A stretch of DNA of 64,000 nucleotides from Deinococcus cellulosilyticus NBRC 106333 = KACC 11606 (lineage in GTDB: Bacteria > Deinococcota > Deinococci > Deinococcales > Deinococcaceae): positions 48,399 through 112,398 of the forward strand of contig NZ_BJXB01000019.1 in the NCBI RefSeq assembly GCF_007990775.1, written 5' to 3'. The notes below the pieces were generated by a model. That model had not been told where the DNA came from. It saw nothing but the letters and a program-made list of their open reading frames with translations, and ran no database searches. Of the stretch, positions 47,522 through 56,247 are shown piece by piece (within the stretch, counting starts at the first letter, position 1; every line of letters begins with the position of its first letter). The position numbers were made by a program, and so were the translations under genes.

Positions 47522-49483
47522 ATGAAACCTCATACTTCCCCCTTTAACCCTGTACAACAACAAGAAATGCAACATGGAGATACACTTAGTTCCTCATCCG
47601 TGGCCTCTTCCAGTTGCCCCAGAAGTGTGGCCTCCGAAGGCACCCTCCGTTACCTTGCACAGAGACGCACCCAGAAAACCCCAGTCGGTCCTGGCTGCCA
47701 GACCCCATCACTGGAAGGTGTGATGAACCCGGATTTCCTGGCGCTTGGCCTCGGTGGAACCAACATGCTTGCCATGCTGTGGGCTGTTGCCATGGGCCGC
47801 CGTTCCGTGGGTGTCGAAATGCGAGGAGATCCTTTCCTGGGCGTGCACTGGAACATCCGTGAGGACCTCTACCACCAGCTGGGCCTGATCGACCAGATGA
47901 TGCTGGAACGTTACGGTGAATCCCGCATTCCCAGAAAAGACGATGGCACCCTGATCAGCCTTGCAGACTGCTTTTACCACCCCAGCACCCGTGCAGGGGA
48001 CATCGTGGCCGACGAAGTGATCGACGGTTACGACAGAGACCAGCACATTGTCGGAACCATCCACCATGTGGAGTACATCGATGACCGCTGGAAAGACGGG
48101 ATGCCCAGCCGTGTCATCACCGAACTGCAGCCCCCCATTCCCCCCATGACCCCCGATCCTGCAAAGATTCGCAGTGACATGCAAGAAGTGCTGGATGGCC
48201 CCTCCACGTTCCAGGCCTCAGCTGCTTCCATCCAACTGTTGCTTCGCAGATACCTGGAAAAGCTTGAAGAACTTGACCTCAAAATGGGCCTCTTTCCTCG
48301 GGTCCGGCTCTTCACCCACCACCGTGTGGTTCAGGCTGCAGGAGACGGATTCATTCCCCAGGCGGATGGTCGCATGCAGGTCCGCATCGAAGAGATCACC
48401 GAAATGGACTTCAAAGGCAAAATGGTCCGTCTGCGCACCCCTGGCAGTGAAACCATTGACCTCGGCGTTCCTGAGCTCTTCAGCATTGCCCAGGGATTCC
48501 ACAGCAGCGATGGTGAGCGTCTGGGATTTGTTCAGCAGGATGTCATGGTGGATCACGGAGATGGACGGGGTCCAGTGGTTGCCCAGGCCGACTTCATTGC
48601 AGGACTCATCGAGATTCTGGTGGATGGTCGTCTGCGCCGCCGCATCGCCTCCGAATTCGACAAAGACGGCAATGAATACTGGGTGCGCCAGATTGCCGTG
48701 GGGCACGAGAATGATCCTGAAGTGGGCTGGGTGCTGGTTCAGGTCCCCGATTACATGACCTTCTGCCCGATTGAAGCAGGTCTGGTGCCAGAAGGCACCT
48801 GTAAAAATTCTCCCGAGTATTTCTCTGCCTACCAGATCCTGCTGTATGACTTTTATATAGAGCAATCTGCCCTGATTCTTGAAGTGGAACCCCATGAACT
48901 GAGACGCATCCAGATGGTGTACGGACCCAAACTGTTCAGCCTGATTGAACGCATGGGAGAAGATGCCCGCATTGCCCCCAACGGTGTGATCGCCGGAGAT
49001 TCCTTTGGAAACGGTCACTTCCTGACCAGTGCAGGGGCCATGACCGGCATGATCGGCCACTCCTACCGCTTTCTGGAGTACTGGCAGCGCAGAGCAGAAG
49101 GCAAGTGTGTGGAATCCTCCATCCGCCTGCTCGCAGACCGCATCAAGAGTGACACCGAAGCCTGGCTCGGCGTGAGTGCCAAAGAGTTCAGTGAAGCCAT
49201 CCCAATCAACTTCGGGGCAGAGCGTGGTGCACAGATCGCCGCTGCCAGTGGGATTGATCCACACAAACACGCCCACAGCATTGCTGCAGGCCGCAGACAG
49301 CGTCACTCCCTGCTTCCCCTTGATCCCTCCGACTGGAGAAGGCTGTTCCTGCGCAATGGACGGGTGGTGTCTGCCAGTTTGCCCCCCCTCAGCCCGGAAC
49401 ACCCTGCATTGAGGGAATGGGAGAAGGCCATGAACATGGACCCCATGATGTCTTCCATGCTGGAACCTGCGCTGGGCGACTGA
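47522..49483 (+). CDS. Large protein with a Rossmann-like nucleotide-binding start, function unknown
   Basis: 653 aa. Residues 1-65 are Ser/Gln/Thr-rich and low in order. From Met68 the sequence reads FLALGLGGTNMLAMLWAVAM and then GRRSVGVEMRGDPFL, a beta-alpha-beta with GxGGxN that fits FAD or NAD(P) binding, with an acidic residue at the end of strand 2. Further blocks look conserved-enzyme-like: YHQLGLIDQMMLERYG, GTIHHVEYIDDRWKDG, GPSTFQASAASIQLLLRRYLEKLE and IAGDSFGNGHFLTSAGAMTGMIGH, the last like the GDSFGNG of flavin-type monooxygenase ends. I recall similar unannotated proteins in actinobacteria but cannot name the family. Possibly a flavin-dependent oxidoreductase. The start could instead be Met68. 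Confidence 0.75.
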   Translation: MKPHTSPFNPVQQQEMQHGDTLSSSSVASSSCPRSVASEGTLRYLAQRRTQKTPVGPGCQTPSLEGVMNPDFLALGLGGTNMLAMLWAVAMGRRSVGVEMRGDPFLGVHWNIREDLYHQLGLIDQMMLERYGESRIPRKDDGTLISLADCFYHPSTRAGDIVADEVIDGYDRDQHIVGTIHHVEYIDDRWKDGMPSRVITELQPPIPPMTPDPAKIRSDMQEVLDGPSTFQASAASIQLLLRRYLEKLEELDLKMGLFPRVRLFTHHRVVQAAGDGFIPQADGRMQVRIEEITEMDFKGKMVRLRTPGSETIDLGVPELFSIAQGFHSSDGERLGFVQQDVMVDHGDGRGPVVAQADFIAGLIEILVDGRLRRRIASEFDKDGNEYWVRQIAVGHENDPEVGWVLVQVPDYMTFCPIEAGLVPEGTCKNSPEYFSAYQILLYDFYIEQSALILEVEPHELRRIQMVYGPKLFSLIERMGEDARIAPNGVIAGDSFGNGHFLTSAGAMTGMIGHSYRFLEYWQRRAEGKCVESSIRLLADRIKSDTEAWLGVSAKEFSEAIPINFGAERGAQIAAASGIDPHKHAHSIAAGRRQRHSLLPLDPSDWRRLFLRNGRVVSASLPPLSPEHPALREWEKAMNMDPMMSSMLEPALGD

Positions 49484-49604
49484 TGCTTTCCTTTTAACCC
49501 CTGATTTCAAGACCAGAGCCATCTCAAACTTGAGGCCCGGTGCCAGACGCCAGGCCTCAGGGAACCCGTGTGCCTTCACACACAAACCCTACAGGACGGT
49601 ATTT

Positions 49605-50855
49605 GTGCACCTGACATTGATGTTTCTTCAAATTGCCATCATCCTGCTGCTCTCCAGACTGGTGGGCCTCCTCATGAAACGCATGGGCCAGCCCCAGGTG
49701 ATCGGCGAAATTCTCACAGGCATTGCCCTCGGTCCTTCACTCCTTGGTTTGTTCTTTCCCCAGGTTCAGCACGCCCTTTTTCCAAAAGAAAGTGTGGACC
49801 TGCTGAAAAGCCTCAGCAGCATCGGTCTTGTGCTGTTCATGTTCCTGGTCGGCCTGGAACTGGACATGGGACAGATCCGCAAGATGTACCACAAGGCCAT
49901 CAGCATTTCTCTGGGAGGCATTCTGTTTCCCCTCTTGCTGGGGGTTGGGGCAGGGGCACTTCTTCTGAATTCTGCTGATTTTTTCCCACCCACCCAGGAC
50001 CCTCTGGTCAGTGTGGCCTTTCTGGGGGTGGCCATGTCCGTGACCGCTTTCCCGGTGCTGGCCCGCATTCTTTCGGAGTTCCGCATGACCCGCTCCCGCA
50101 TCGGGTCCCTGGCCCTTGCAAGTGCTGCCATTGACGACCTGCTGGCCTGGATGCTTCTTGCAGTGGTGATGATCCTGTCCAAAGGCACCTCACAGGCAGC
50201 CATCGTCACCGGACTGGGCATTGTTGGAGTCAGTGCCGTGTCTTTTCTGCTGCTGCGACCTCTGTTGGCAAAACTCGCAGTGTGGCTGGAAGAACACAAA
50301 CACGAAAACTGGATTCTTCCCATCTGGATGGTGCTGCTGCTGCTGCTGGCCTCTGTTACGGAGGCTGTGGGCATGCACTTCATCATGGGGGCGTTCATTC
50401 TGGGTCTGATCACCCCCAGAGGCTGGATTGCAGAGCAACTTGAGCACCGCATCGCACCCCTGGCCACCCAGCTTTTCCTGCCCATTTTCTTCGTGATTTC
50501 TGGCCTGAACACCCAGGTCAACCTGCTCAGCGGCTGGCATGCCTGGATGGTTGCTGGGGGCATCATTCTGGTGGCAAGCCTCGGGAAACTGCTGGGTTGC
50601 GGCTACGTGGCCTGGCGTTCTGGCGAGACCCCAGGAGACGCCCTCACCGTGGCAGGCTTGATGAATGCGCGCGGCCTGATGGAACTGGTTGTGCTCAACA
50701 TCGGCCTGCAGATGGGACTGATCAGCCCCCTGCTGTTCAGCATCATGGTGGTGATGACCGTGGTGACCACGGTTCTGGCCACACCCCTGTTCAGGCTGGG
50801 AACCCGCTGGAACCAGAAGCAGGAAGCCCAGGTGGGTCGGCTCCCTGTGGTATGA
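49605..50855 (+). CDS. CPA2-family cation/proton antiporter
   Basis: About 416 aa with 12-13 helices and no cytoplasmic RCK or TrkA-C domain. Typical KefB/KefC-like segments: RMGQPQVIGEILTGIALGPSLLG, GLVLFMFLVGLELDMGQIRK, AMSVTAFPVLARILSEF, LALASAAIDDLLAWMLLAVV (the DD ion site of CPA2), FFVISGLNT and LMNARGLMELVVLNIGLQMG. Start choice is uncertain: GTG 49605 with AGGA upstream, or ATG 49620; the frame opens at 49530. It differs in family from the CPA1 antiporter at 35-36 kb. Ion specificity unknown. Confidence 0.9.
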   Translation: MHLTLMFLQIAIILLLSRLVGLLMKRMGQPQVIGEILTGIALGPSLLGLFFPQVQHALFPKESVDLLKSLSSIGLVLFMFLVGLELDMGQIRKMYHKAISISLGGILFPLLLGVGAGALLLNSADFFPPTQDPLVSVAFLGVAMSVTAFPVLARILSEFRMTRSRIGSLALASAAIDDLLAWMLLAVVMILSKGTSQAAIVTGLGIVGVSAVSFLLLRPLLAKLAVWLEEHKHENWILPIWMVLLLLLASVTEAVGMHFIMGAFILGLITPRGWIAEQLEHRIAPLATQLFLPIFFVISGLNTQVNLLSGWHAWMVAGGIILVASLGKLLGCGYVAWRSGETPGDALTVAGLMNARGLMELVVLNIGLQMGLISPLLFSIMVVMTVVTTVLATPLFRLGTRWNQKQEAQVGRLPVV

Positions 50856-50911
50856 AGTGAGCAGAGGGCCTCTGACCAGTGACATGGAACATGCTGTTGA
50901 AGAAGTTGAAC

Positions 50912-50939
50912 GTTCACAGTGAACAGTTGACAGCGAACA
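50912..50939. repeat. Heptamer tandem array, GTTCACA-like units
   Basis: Four units in register: GTTCACA, GTGAACA, GTTGACA, GCGAACA. GTTCACAGTGAAC is also a 13-bp palindrome. It lies between the CPA2 antiporter and the terminator shared with asnS. Confidence 0.65.
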
Positions 50940-50979
50940 ACGTCTCAATGTGCATCATCTCAACCGGGATGAACAGCAA

Positions 50980-51008
50980 AAGCCAGTCTGAATGAGACTG
51001 GCTTTTTT
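50980..51008. terminator. Bidirectional intrinsic terminator
   Basis: 10-bp perfect stem AAGCCAGTCT/AGACTGGCTT with a 5-nt loop and six T on the plus strand, TTTTG on the minus strand. It separates the convergent antiporter and asnS genes. Confidence 0.9.
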
Positions 51009-51026
51009 GTTGTTTGTGTCTGGATC

Positions 51027-52322
51027 TCAGGGGTACATGCGGGTGAGCATTCTTGGGAAAGGGATGGCTTCCCGCAGGTGGTCAATTCCGGTGATCCAGG
51101 CCACCAGACGTTCCAGACCCAGACCAAAGCCACTGTGAGGGACACTGCCGTAACGGCGCAGATCGAGGTACCATTCAAACGCTTCCAGTGGGAGGTGATG
51201 CTCCTCAATGCGGCTCTTGAGAAGTTCGTAATCGTGGATGCGCTGTGAACCTCCGATGATCTCTCCATAACCTTCTGGAGCAATCATGTCGTCACAGAGC
51301 ACGGTTTCAGGGTTTTCAGGGTCAGGCTGCATGTAGAAAGCCTTGATGGCGGTGGGGTACTTCTCGATGATGACCGGGCGGTCAAAGTGGTTCCCGAGGA
51401 TGGTTTCATCGGGGGCACCGAAATCCTCACCCCAGGGGATGTGGCGGTCGTAGCCCTTGAGGATCTCCAGAGCTTCGGTGTAGGTGATGCGAGGGAAATT
51501 TCCCTCGGAAGCAGGCCGGAGTTTCTCAATGTCGCGTTCCAGGATCTTGAGTTCCTCCTGGCAGTGGTCCAGCACACGCTTCAGGATGAAGCTGATCATG
51601 CCCTCCTGCAGCTTCATGTTGTCCTGGTGGTCGGCGTAGGCCACTTCCGGTTCGATCATCCAGAATTCCAGCAGGTGCCTTCTGGTTTTGCTCTTTTCGG
51701 CGCGGAAGGTGGGACCGAAAGTGTAAATCTTGCCGAAAGCCAGAGCGCCTGCTTCACCGTAAAGCTGGCCGGACTGGCTCAGGTAGGCCTTGTCCTCATC
51801 AAAGAGGTTGATTTCAAAGAGGTTGGTGGTGCCTTCTGCTGCGTTGGGGGTGAAGAAAGGTGAATCAAAACGAATGAACCCTTCCTGATGGAAAAAATCA
51901 TTGATGGCCGTTTGCACTGCATCTCGAACCCGGATGATGGCCCAGGGGCGCTTGTGGCGCAGCCAGAGGTGGCGGTGCTCCAGCAGAAAATCAATGCCGT
52001 GTTCCTTGGGGGTCAGGGGGTAGTCGGCAGCATTGTCTGCCACCACCTGAATTTCACGGACGCTGAGCTCGACACCTCCAGGAGCACGGTCATCGAGGCG
52101 GGCAAGTCCAGTCAAAAGGACGCTTTCTTCCTGTTGCAGGCGCTTTGCCGTCTGAAAGACCTCTTCTGTGACATCTCCTTTAAATACGGTGGCCTGCATG
52201 AAACCAGAGCCATCTCGGATCTGAAGAAAGTGAATTTTGCCGCTGGAGCGGATTCCGGTCAGCCAGCCCTGCACGGTGACAGTCTGGTCGGCATGTTGTT
52301 TGAGGTCGCGGATGAGCGTCAT
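51027..52322 (-). CDS. asnS: Asparaginyl-tRNA synthetase
   Basis: Class IIb synthetase, 431 aa. An OB-fold anticodon-binding domain (residues 5-110, TVTVQGWLTGIRSSGKIHFLQIRDGSG) precedes the catalytic domain with motif 1 around FIRFDSPFFTPNAAEG, motif 2 in FRAEKSKTRRHLLEFWMIEPE, and motif 3 in GFGLGLERLVAWITG. Signature residues fit AsnRS/AspRS of the Deinococcus-Thermus type. TATAAT (52332-52337, minus strand) lies 9 nt before the ATG with no Shine-Dalgarno sequence, so the mRNA is nearly leaderless. It stands alone and ends at a bidirectional terminator. Confidence 0.95.
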   Translation of the reverse strand: MTLIRDLKQHADQTVTVQGWLTGIRSSGKIHFLQIRDGSGFMQATVFKGDVTEEVFQTAKRLQQEESVLLTGLARLDDRAPGGVELSVREIQVVADNAADYPLTPKEHGIDFLLEHRHLWLRHKRPWAIIRVRDAVQTAINDFFHQEGFIRFDSPFFTPNAAEGTTNLFEINLFDEDKAYLSQSGQLYGEAGALAFGKIYTFGPTFRAEKSKTRRHLLEFWMIEPEVAYADHQDNMKLQEGMISFILKRVLDHCQEELKILERDIEKLRPASEGNFPRITYTEALEILKGYDRHIPWGEDFGAPDETILGNHFDRPVIIEKYPTAIKAFYMQPDPENPETVLCDDMIAPEGYGEIIGGSQRIHDYELLKSRIEEHHLPLEAFEWYLDLRRYGSVPHSGFGLGLERLVAWITGIDHLREAIPFPRMLTRMYP

Positions 52323-52544
52323 AACGCCATGATTATAAGTTGTCCAGTCAAATTGTGGGAGGGGAGAGAGGGGAGGGGATCTGTTTGGAAACCTTTACGG
52401 ATCTTTGTAAGGTTTCTGCAAACGCATGAGGATATACTGAAACTGTTCTGGGAAACGGTGTGATTGAAAGTCGTGGAAGCAGTTCCCTTTTTCTTGAAAG
52501 ATCTTGAAAGGGGGCTTTACAGGCTGGGGGGAATTCTGATACCT

Positions 52545-52593
52545 TTAGTTTGTTCTGAAAACTAAGTATGCTGTTTGTGCCGCGAACAGCATA
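52545..52593. promoter_or_regulatory. Two adjacent inverted repeats in the 440-bp spacer before the sugar ABC operon
   Basis: TTAGTTT/AAACTAA (52545-52565, 7-bp interval) and TATGCTGTT/AACAGCATA (52567-52593, 9-bp interval) lie one base apart. They are about 110 bp upstream of the promoter. No gene is seen in 52338-52702. They may be activator or repressor sites or part of a small RNA. Confidence 0.45.
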
Positions 52594-52702
52594 TGAAGAC
52601 TGCTTTAGATCCCACTTCAAGCACCGCCACTCACGTGTTGCCGCCACGTTCTGAGTGTGTATGGTCGTGCGGTTGCAGGTACATCAGGACACATGGGAGG
52701 CC

Positions 52703-52741
52703 TTGACAGAGATTGTTTTGGGCGTTACGGTTTGAGTAACG
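52703..52741 (+). promoter_or_regulatory. Promoter and operator of the sugar ABC operon
   Basis: TTGACA (52703-52708), a 17-bp spacer and TACGGT (52726-52731). CGTTAC (52723-52728) and GTAACG (52736-52741) form a dyad with a 7-bp interval over the -10, a position where a bound repressor would block transcription. GGGAG serves as Shine-Dalgarno for the ATG at 52778. Confidence 0.7.
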
Positions 52742-52777
52742 ACTTCACAATCTGATCAAGGTGGAAAGGGAGCAACT

Positions 52778-54013
52778 ATGAAGAAAGTACTCGCCGCCGT
52801 TACTGTTTCACTGCTGGCTGCATCTGCAGCAGCCCAGTCCAAGCAGCTTGAGATCTTCTCCTGGTGGGCTGGAGACGAAGGTCCCGCCCTCGAAGCACTC
52901 GTCAAGCTGTACAAAGCCAAGTACCCCTCCGTGGACGTGCAAAACGCCACTGTGACCGGGGGATCAGGTGTGAACGCCCGCGCCGTCCTCAAAACCCGCA
53001 TGCTCGGGGGAGATCCACCAGACTCCTTCCAGGTGCACGCTGGTCAGGAACTGACCGGCACCTGGGTGGCTGCAGGTCGCATGGACGACCTCAGTGCCCT
53101 CTACAAAGAGCAGGGCTGGAGCAAAGTGTTCCCCAAGGGCCTGATGGACCTGATCAGCACCAACGGCAAACCCTGGGTCGTTCCCGTGAACGTCCACCGC
53201 AGCAACGTGATGTGGTACAACCCCGCCAAGCTGCGTGAATGGGGCATCACCCCTCCCAAGACCTGGGACCAATTCTTCACCGTCTGTAAGACCCTGCAGG
53301 CCAAAGGCGTCACCCCCCTGGTTGTGGGTGAAAACTGGACCCAGCAGCACCTGTGGGAGAGCGTTGCCCTCGGCACCCTGGGCCCCGCCGACTACAACAA
53401 CCTCTGGAACCGCAAGCTGAAGTTCAACAGCCCCAAAGCCATCAAGGTGTGGGAAAACTTCGGCAAGGTCCTCAACTGCACCAACAAAGACGCCTCCGGC
53501 CTCAGCTGGCAACAGGCTGTGGACCGCGTGGTTGACGGCGAAGCTGCCTTCAACATCATGGGTGACTGGGCTGCAGGCTACCTGAGCACCACCAAGGGCC
53601 TCGAAGCAGGCACCGGATTCGGCTACGTGCCTTCCCCTGGCACCGGCGGCAGCTTCATCATGCTCGCAGACGCTTTCGGTCTGCCCAAAGGCGTGAAGAA
53701 CAGAACCGAAGTGCTGAACTGGCTGCGTCTGCTCGGCTCCAAAGCTGGCCAGGATGCCTTCAACCCCCTCAAGGGTTCCATCTCTGCCCGCAATGATTCC
53801 GACCTCAGCAAGTACAGCAAGTACTCCCAGTCTGCTGCCAAGGACTTCCGCACCAACAAGATCGTCGGAAGCCTGGTGCACGGTGCTGCTGCGAACGAAA
53901 CCTTCATGAGCAACTTCGCCACCGTCATGGAAATCTACCTCTCCACCAAGAGCGCCAGCAAGGCCGCCAACGCCGCCGAAGCCATCGCCACCCAGAGCAA
54001 CCTGGGCAAGTAA
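52778..54013 (+). CDS. Sugar ABC transporter substrate-binding protein
   Basis: 411-aa extracytoplasmic binding protein of family 1 (cluster B). A signal peptide (KKVLAAVTVSLLAASAAAQ) has no lipobox Cys, so it is free or held by other means. The mature start LEIFSWWAGDEGPALEALVKLY, ALKTRMLGGDPPDSFQ-like AVLKTRMLGGDPPDSFQVH, and GEAAFNIMGDWAAGYL closely resemble the glucose/galactose or mannose binding proteins of Thermus and Pseudomonas (GtsA-like). Conserved Trp residues near the N-terminus suit sugar stacking. First gene of a three-gene operon; a terminator-like hairpin after it should give it more mRNA than the permeases. Confidence 0.93.
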   Translation: MKKVLAAVTVSLLAASAAAQSKQLEIFSWWAGDEGPALEALVKLYKAKYPSVDVQNATVTGGSGVNARAVLKTRMLGGDPPDSFQVHAGQELTGTWVAAGRMDDLSALYKEQGWSKVFPKGLMDLISTNGKPWVVPVNVHRSNVMWYNPAKLREWGITPPKTWDQFFTVCKTLQAKGVTPLVVGENWTQQHLWESVALGTLGPADYNNLWNRKLKFNSPKAIKVWENFGKVLNCTNKDASGLSWQQAVDRVVDGEAAFNIMGDWAAGYLSTTKGLEAGTGFGYVPSPGTGGSFIMLADAFGLPKGVKNRTEVLNWLRLLGSKAGQDAFNPLKGSISARNDSDLSKYSKYSQSAAKDFRTNKIVGSLVHGAAANETFMSNFATVMEIYLSTKSASKAANAAEAIATQSNLGK

Positions 54014-54044
54014 GATTTCCACGCACAACCCCTAAAACTCCCGA

Positions 54045-54080
54045 GGGTCAGTTCACCGGAGGGTGAGCTGGCCCCTTTTT
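54045..54080 (+). terminator. Internal attenuator after the binding-protein gene
   Basis: Stem GGGTCAGTTCACC/GGTGAGCTGGCCC (two non-Watson-Crick positions) followed by CTTTTT, between the binding protein and the first permease. It likely sets a higher ratio of binding protein to permease. Confidence 0.8.
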
Positions 54081-54171
54081 CATCGGGAGACCGAACGTCG
54101 TCTCTTCATCCTTCCTGAACTGGTGGGATTTTTTTGGCGTTCTGGTTGTGCGACAGAGTAGGAGCCGAAAC

Positions 54172-55332
54172 ATGGCGAATGCAAAACAACCCATCCTGAA
54201 AAACACACCCACCCCGAAAGCAGCCAGCAAGAAACCGCTGGATGCAGACCGGATTGTCGCAGCATTGCTGCTGATCCCGAGCATCATCCTGGTGGGTATT
54301 TTTGTGTACGGCTTCATCGGTCAGACCATGTACACCTCGCTGACCGACTGGGGACAGAACCCCGCGCAAGCCCTGGCCCTCAACCCTGAACTGAAGTACA
54401 TCGGGTTCCAGAACTATGCTGACCTGTTCACCGGTCTGCTGGACTCCCGCTTCAGACAGGACCTGGTGTCCACCCTGTTCTTCACCCTCTTTTTCATCGT
54501 GGGCAGCCTCGGACTGGGCCTGGTGCTCGCCGTCATGCTGGACCAGAATCCCAAAGGGGAAAGTTTCTTCCGTACGCTCTTCCTGTTCCCGATGTCCCTG
54601 TCTTTCATCGTGACCGGAACCATCTGGCGCTGGCTCTTGCAACCCGAAGGGGGCTTCAACCAGCTGCTGGGCACCAAATTCCAGTGGCTGAACTCCCGTG
54701 AACAGGTCTTCCAGTTCAACTGGCAGGACATCCCCTTCTACACCGCCCTGGTGGTGAGCCTTGTCTTCTTCTGGATTGCTTTCCAGGCTTTCCAGAACAA
54801 GAAGACCAACCGCCTGATTGTGGCTGCGGCCTCTGGCCTGGTGCTGCTGTTGTGGGGCATCATCTTCGGACGCAACGCCGAATGGGTGTACCCCATCCCT
54901 GAAACCCACGGTTTCAACCTGGCCTTCATCGGGATCATCATTGCGGCCGTCTGGCAGATGGCCGGATACACCATGGCCCTGTACCTTGCAGGCATCCGTG
55001 GGGTTCCCGAAGACCTCCGTGAAGCTGCCCGTGTGGACGGTTGCACCGAGATCCAGATCTACCAGAAGGTCATCTTCCCCCTGCTGACCCCCATCACCCT
55101 CTCGGCCATCATCATTCTGGGCCACATCAGCCTGAAGATCTTTGACCTGGTGTTTGCCATGGCCGGAGCAGACAACGCAACAACCGACGTGCCTGCCCTC
55201 CTGATGTACCTCACCAGCTTCCGCAGCAACCAGTTCGCCAAAGGTGCCGCCATCTCCATGGTGCTCCTGGTGATGGTCGCCGCAGTGATCGTGCCCTACC
55301 TGTACACCTCTCTGAGAAAGGACCGCAGATGA
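54172..55332 (+). CDS. Sugar ABC transporter permease 1
   Basis: 386-aa MalF-type inner-membrane permease. The N-terminal 35 residues are cytoplasmic and basic. Helices are near residues 42-60, 105-130, 140-165, 195-215, 225-240, 260-285 and 345-372, giving one or two more than the usual six, with a long insertion around residues 165-250. The EAA loop for ATPase contact is LREAARVDGCTEIQIYQKVIFPLL. The start at 54172 (MANAKQP) has TAGGAG upstream; the frame extends 8 codons further. Stop overlaps the next gene by 4 bp. No ATPase gene is nearby, so a shared MsmX-like ATPase elsewhere is expected. Confidence 0.92.
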   Translation: MANAKQPILKNTPTPKAASKKPLDADRIVAALLLIPSIILVGIFVYGFIGQTMYTSLTDWGQNPAQALALNPELKYIGFQNYADLFTGLLDSRFRQDLVSTLFFTLFFIVGSLGLGLVLAVMLDQNPKGESFFRTLFLFPMSLSFIVTGTIWRWLLQPEGGFNQLLGTKFQWLNSREQVFQFNWQDIPFYTALVVSLVFFWIAFQAFQNKKTNRLIVAAASGLVLLLWGIIFGRNAEWVYPIPETHGFNLAFIGIIIAAVWQMAGYTMALYLAGIRGVPEDLREAARVDGCTEIQIYQKVIFPLLTPITLSAIIILGHISLKIFDLVFAMAGADNATTDVPALLMYLTSFRSNQFAKGAAISMVLLVMVAAVIVPYLYTSLRKDRR

Positions 55333-56186
55333 CCAAGGCTGCTCCTGCTGCTGCTCACGGCAGCTCCCACAAAACCCTGATTCCCTTGCCGGTGGTTTAC
55401 GTGGTCCTCGGGATCATGACCCTGTTCTTCCTGATTCCCATGTACATGGTGGTCATCACCGCGTTCAAAGATCCCGCCAACATCAACCTCGCCACCGCCT
55501 GGGTTCCACCCACCTCTCCCAACTGGCAGGGGTTCGCGCAGGCCATGCAGATGTTCCTGCCCAAATTCCAGAACAGCCTGGTGCTGACCATCTCGGCCAC
55601 CCTGCTTTCCGCCCTGCTGGGCTCACTGAACGGATACATCCTGTCCAAATGGAAATTCATTGGCAGTGACATCCTGTTCGCCCTGATGCTCTTCGGGATG
55701 TTCATTCCCTACCAGAGCACCCTGATCCCCATCTTCCAGACCCTCAAGGACCTGGGCCTTTACGGTTCCATCTGGGGCCTGGTCCTGGTGCATGTGATCT
55801 ACGGCATTCCCATCACCACCCTGATCTTCAAGAATTACTACTCTGAAGTTCCAGACGAACTGATGGAAGCTGCCAAAATTGACGGTGCTGGATTCTTCCA
55901 GGCTTACCGCCACATCATCCTGCCCATCTCCATCCCCGGATTCGTGGTGGTGATCATCTGGCAGTTCACCCAGGTGTGGAACGAGTTCCTGTTCGCAGTG
56001 ACCCTCACCAACCCCGATTCCCAGCCCATCACGGTGGCCCTGGCGCAACTCGCGGGTGGTGAAGCCGTGAAGTGGAACCTCCCCATGGCAGGAAGCCTGC
56101 TGGCTGCCCTCCCCACCCTGCTGGTGTACATCTTCCTCGGGAAGTACTTCATCCGTGGTCTGCTGGCAGGGTCTGTTAAAGGTTAA
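55329..56186 (+). CDS. Sugar ABC transporter permease 2
   Basis: 285-aa MalG-type permease with six helices (about residues 20-42, 80-102, 115-135, 150-170, 195-220, 250-272). The EAA loop is ELMEAAKIDGAGFFQAYRHIILPIS. The N-terminus is Ala/His-rich. It overlaps permease 1 by 4 bp (ATGA) and ends at a strong terminator, so the operon has no ATPase. Together with the binding protein it should import a mono- or disaccharide, glucose-type by similarity of the binding protein. Confidence 0.93.
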   Translation: MTKAAPAAAHGSSHKTLIPLPVVYVVLGIMTLFFLIPMYMVVITAFKDPANINLATAWVPPTSPNWQGFAQAMQMFLPKFQNSLVLTISATLLSALLGSLNGYILSKWKFIGSDILFALMLFGMFIPYQSTLIPIFQTLKDLGLYGSIWGLVLVHVIYGIPITTLIFKNYYSEVPDELMEAAKIDGAGFFQAYRHIILPISIPGFVVVIIWQFTQVWNEFLFAVTLTNPDSQPITVALAQLAGGEAVKWNLPMAGSLLAALPTLLVYIFLGKYFIRGLLAGSVKG

Positions 56187-56198
56187 GTCAAGCTTCTT

Positions 56199-56232
56199 AA
56201 GCACTCCGGCGGTTTCGTCGGAGTGCTTTTTT
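56199..56232 (+). terminator. Intrinsic terminator of the sugar ABC operon
   Basis: 10-bp stem AAGCACTCCG/CGGAGTGCTT with a 10-nt loop, then TTTTTT. It lies 16 nt before the methyltransferase ATG. Confidence 0.9.
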
Positions 56233-56247
56233 CTTTAGGATGTCAGG

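Noticed and set aside
48218..49585. 455-codon open frame on the minus strand opposite the 653-aa gene
   Set aside because: Shadow frame; His/Gly/Phe-rich composition typical of antisense, no motif, no ribosome-binding site.
52338..52544. Possible gene in the long spacer before the sugar ABC operon
   Set aside because: Frames on both strands are short, lack start signals and show no family.
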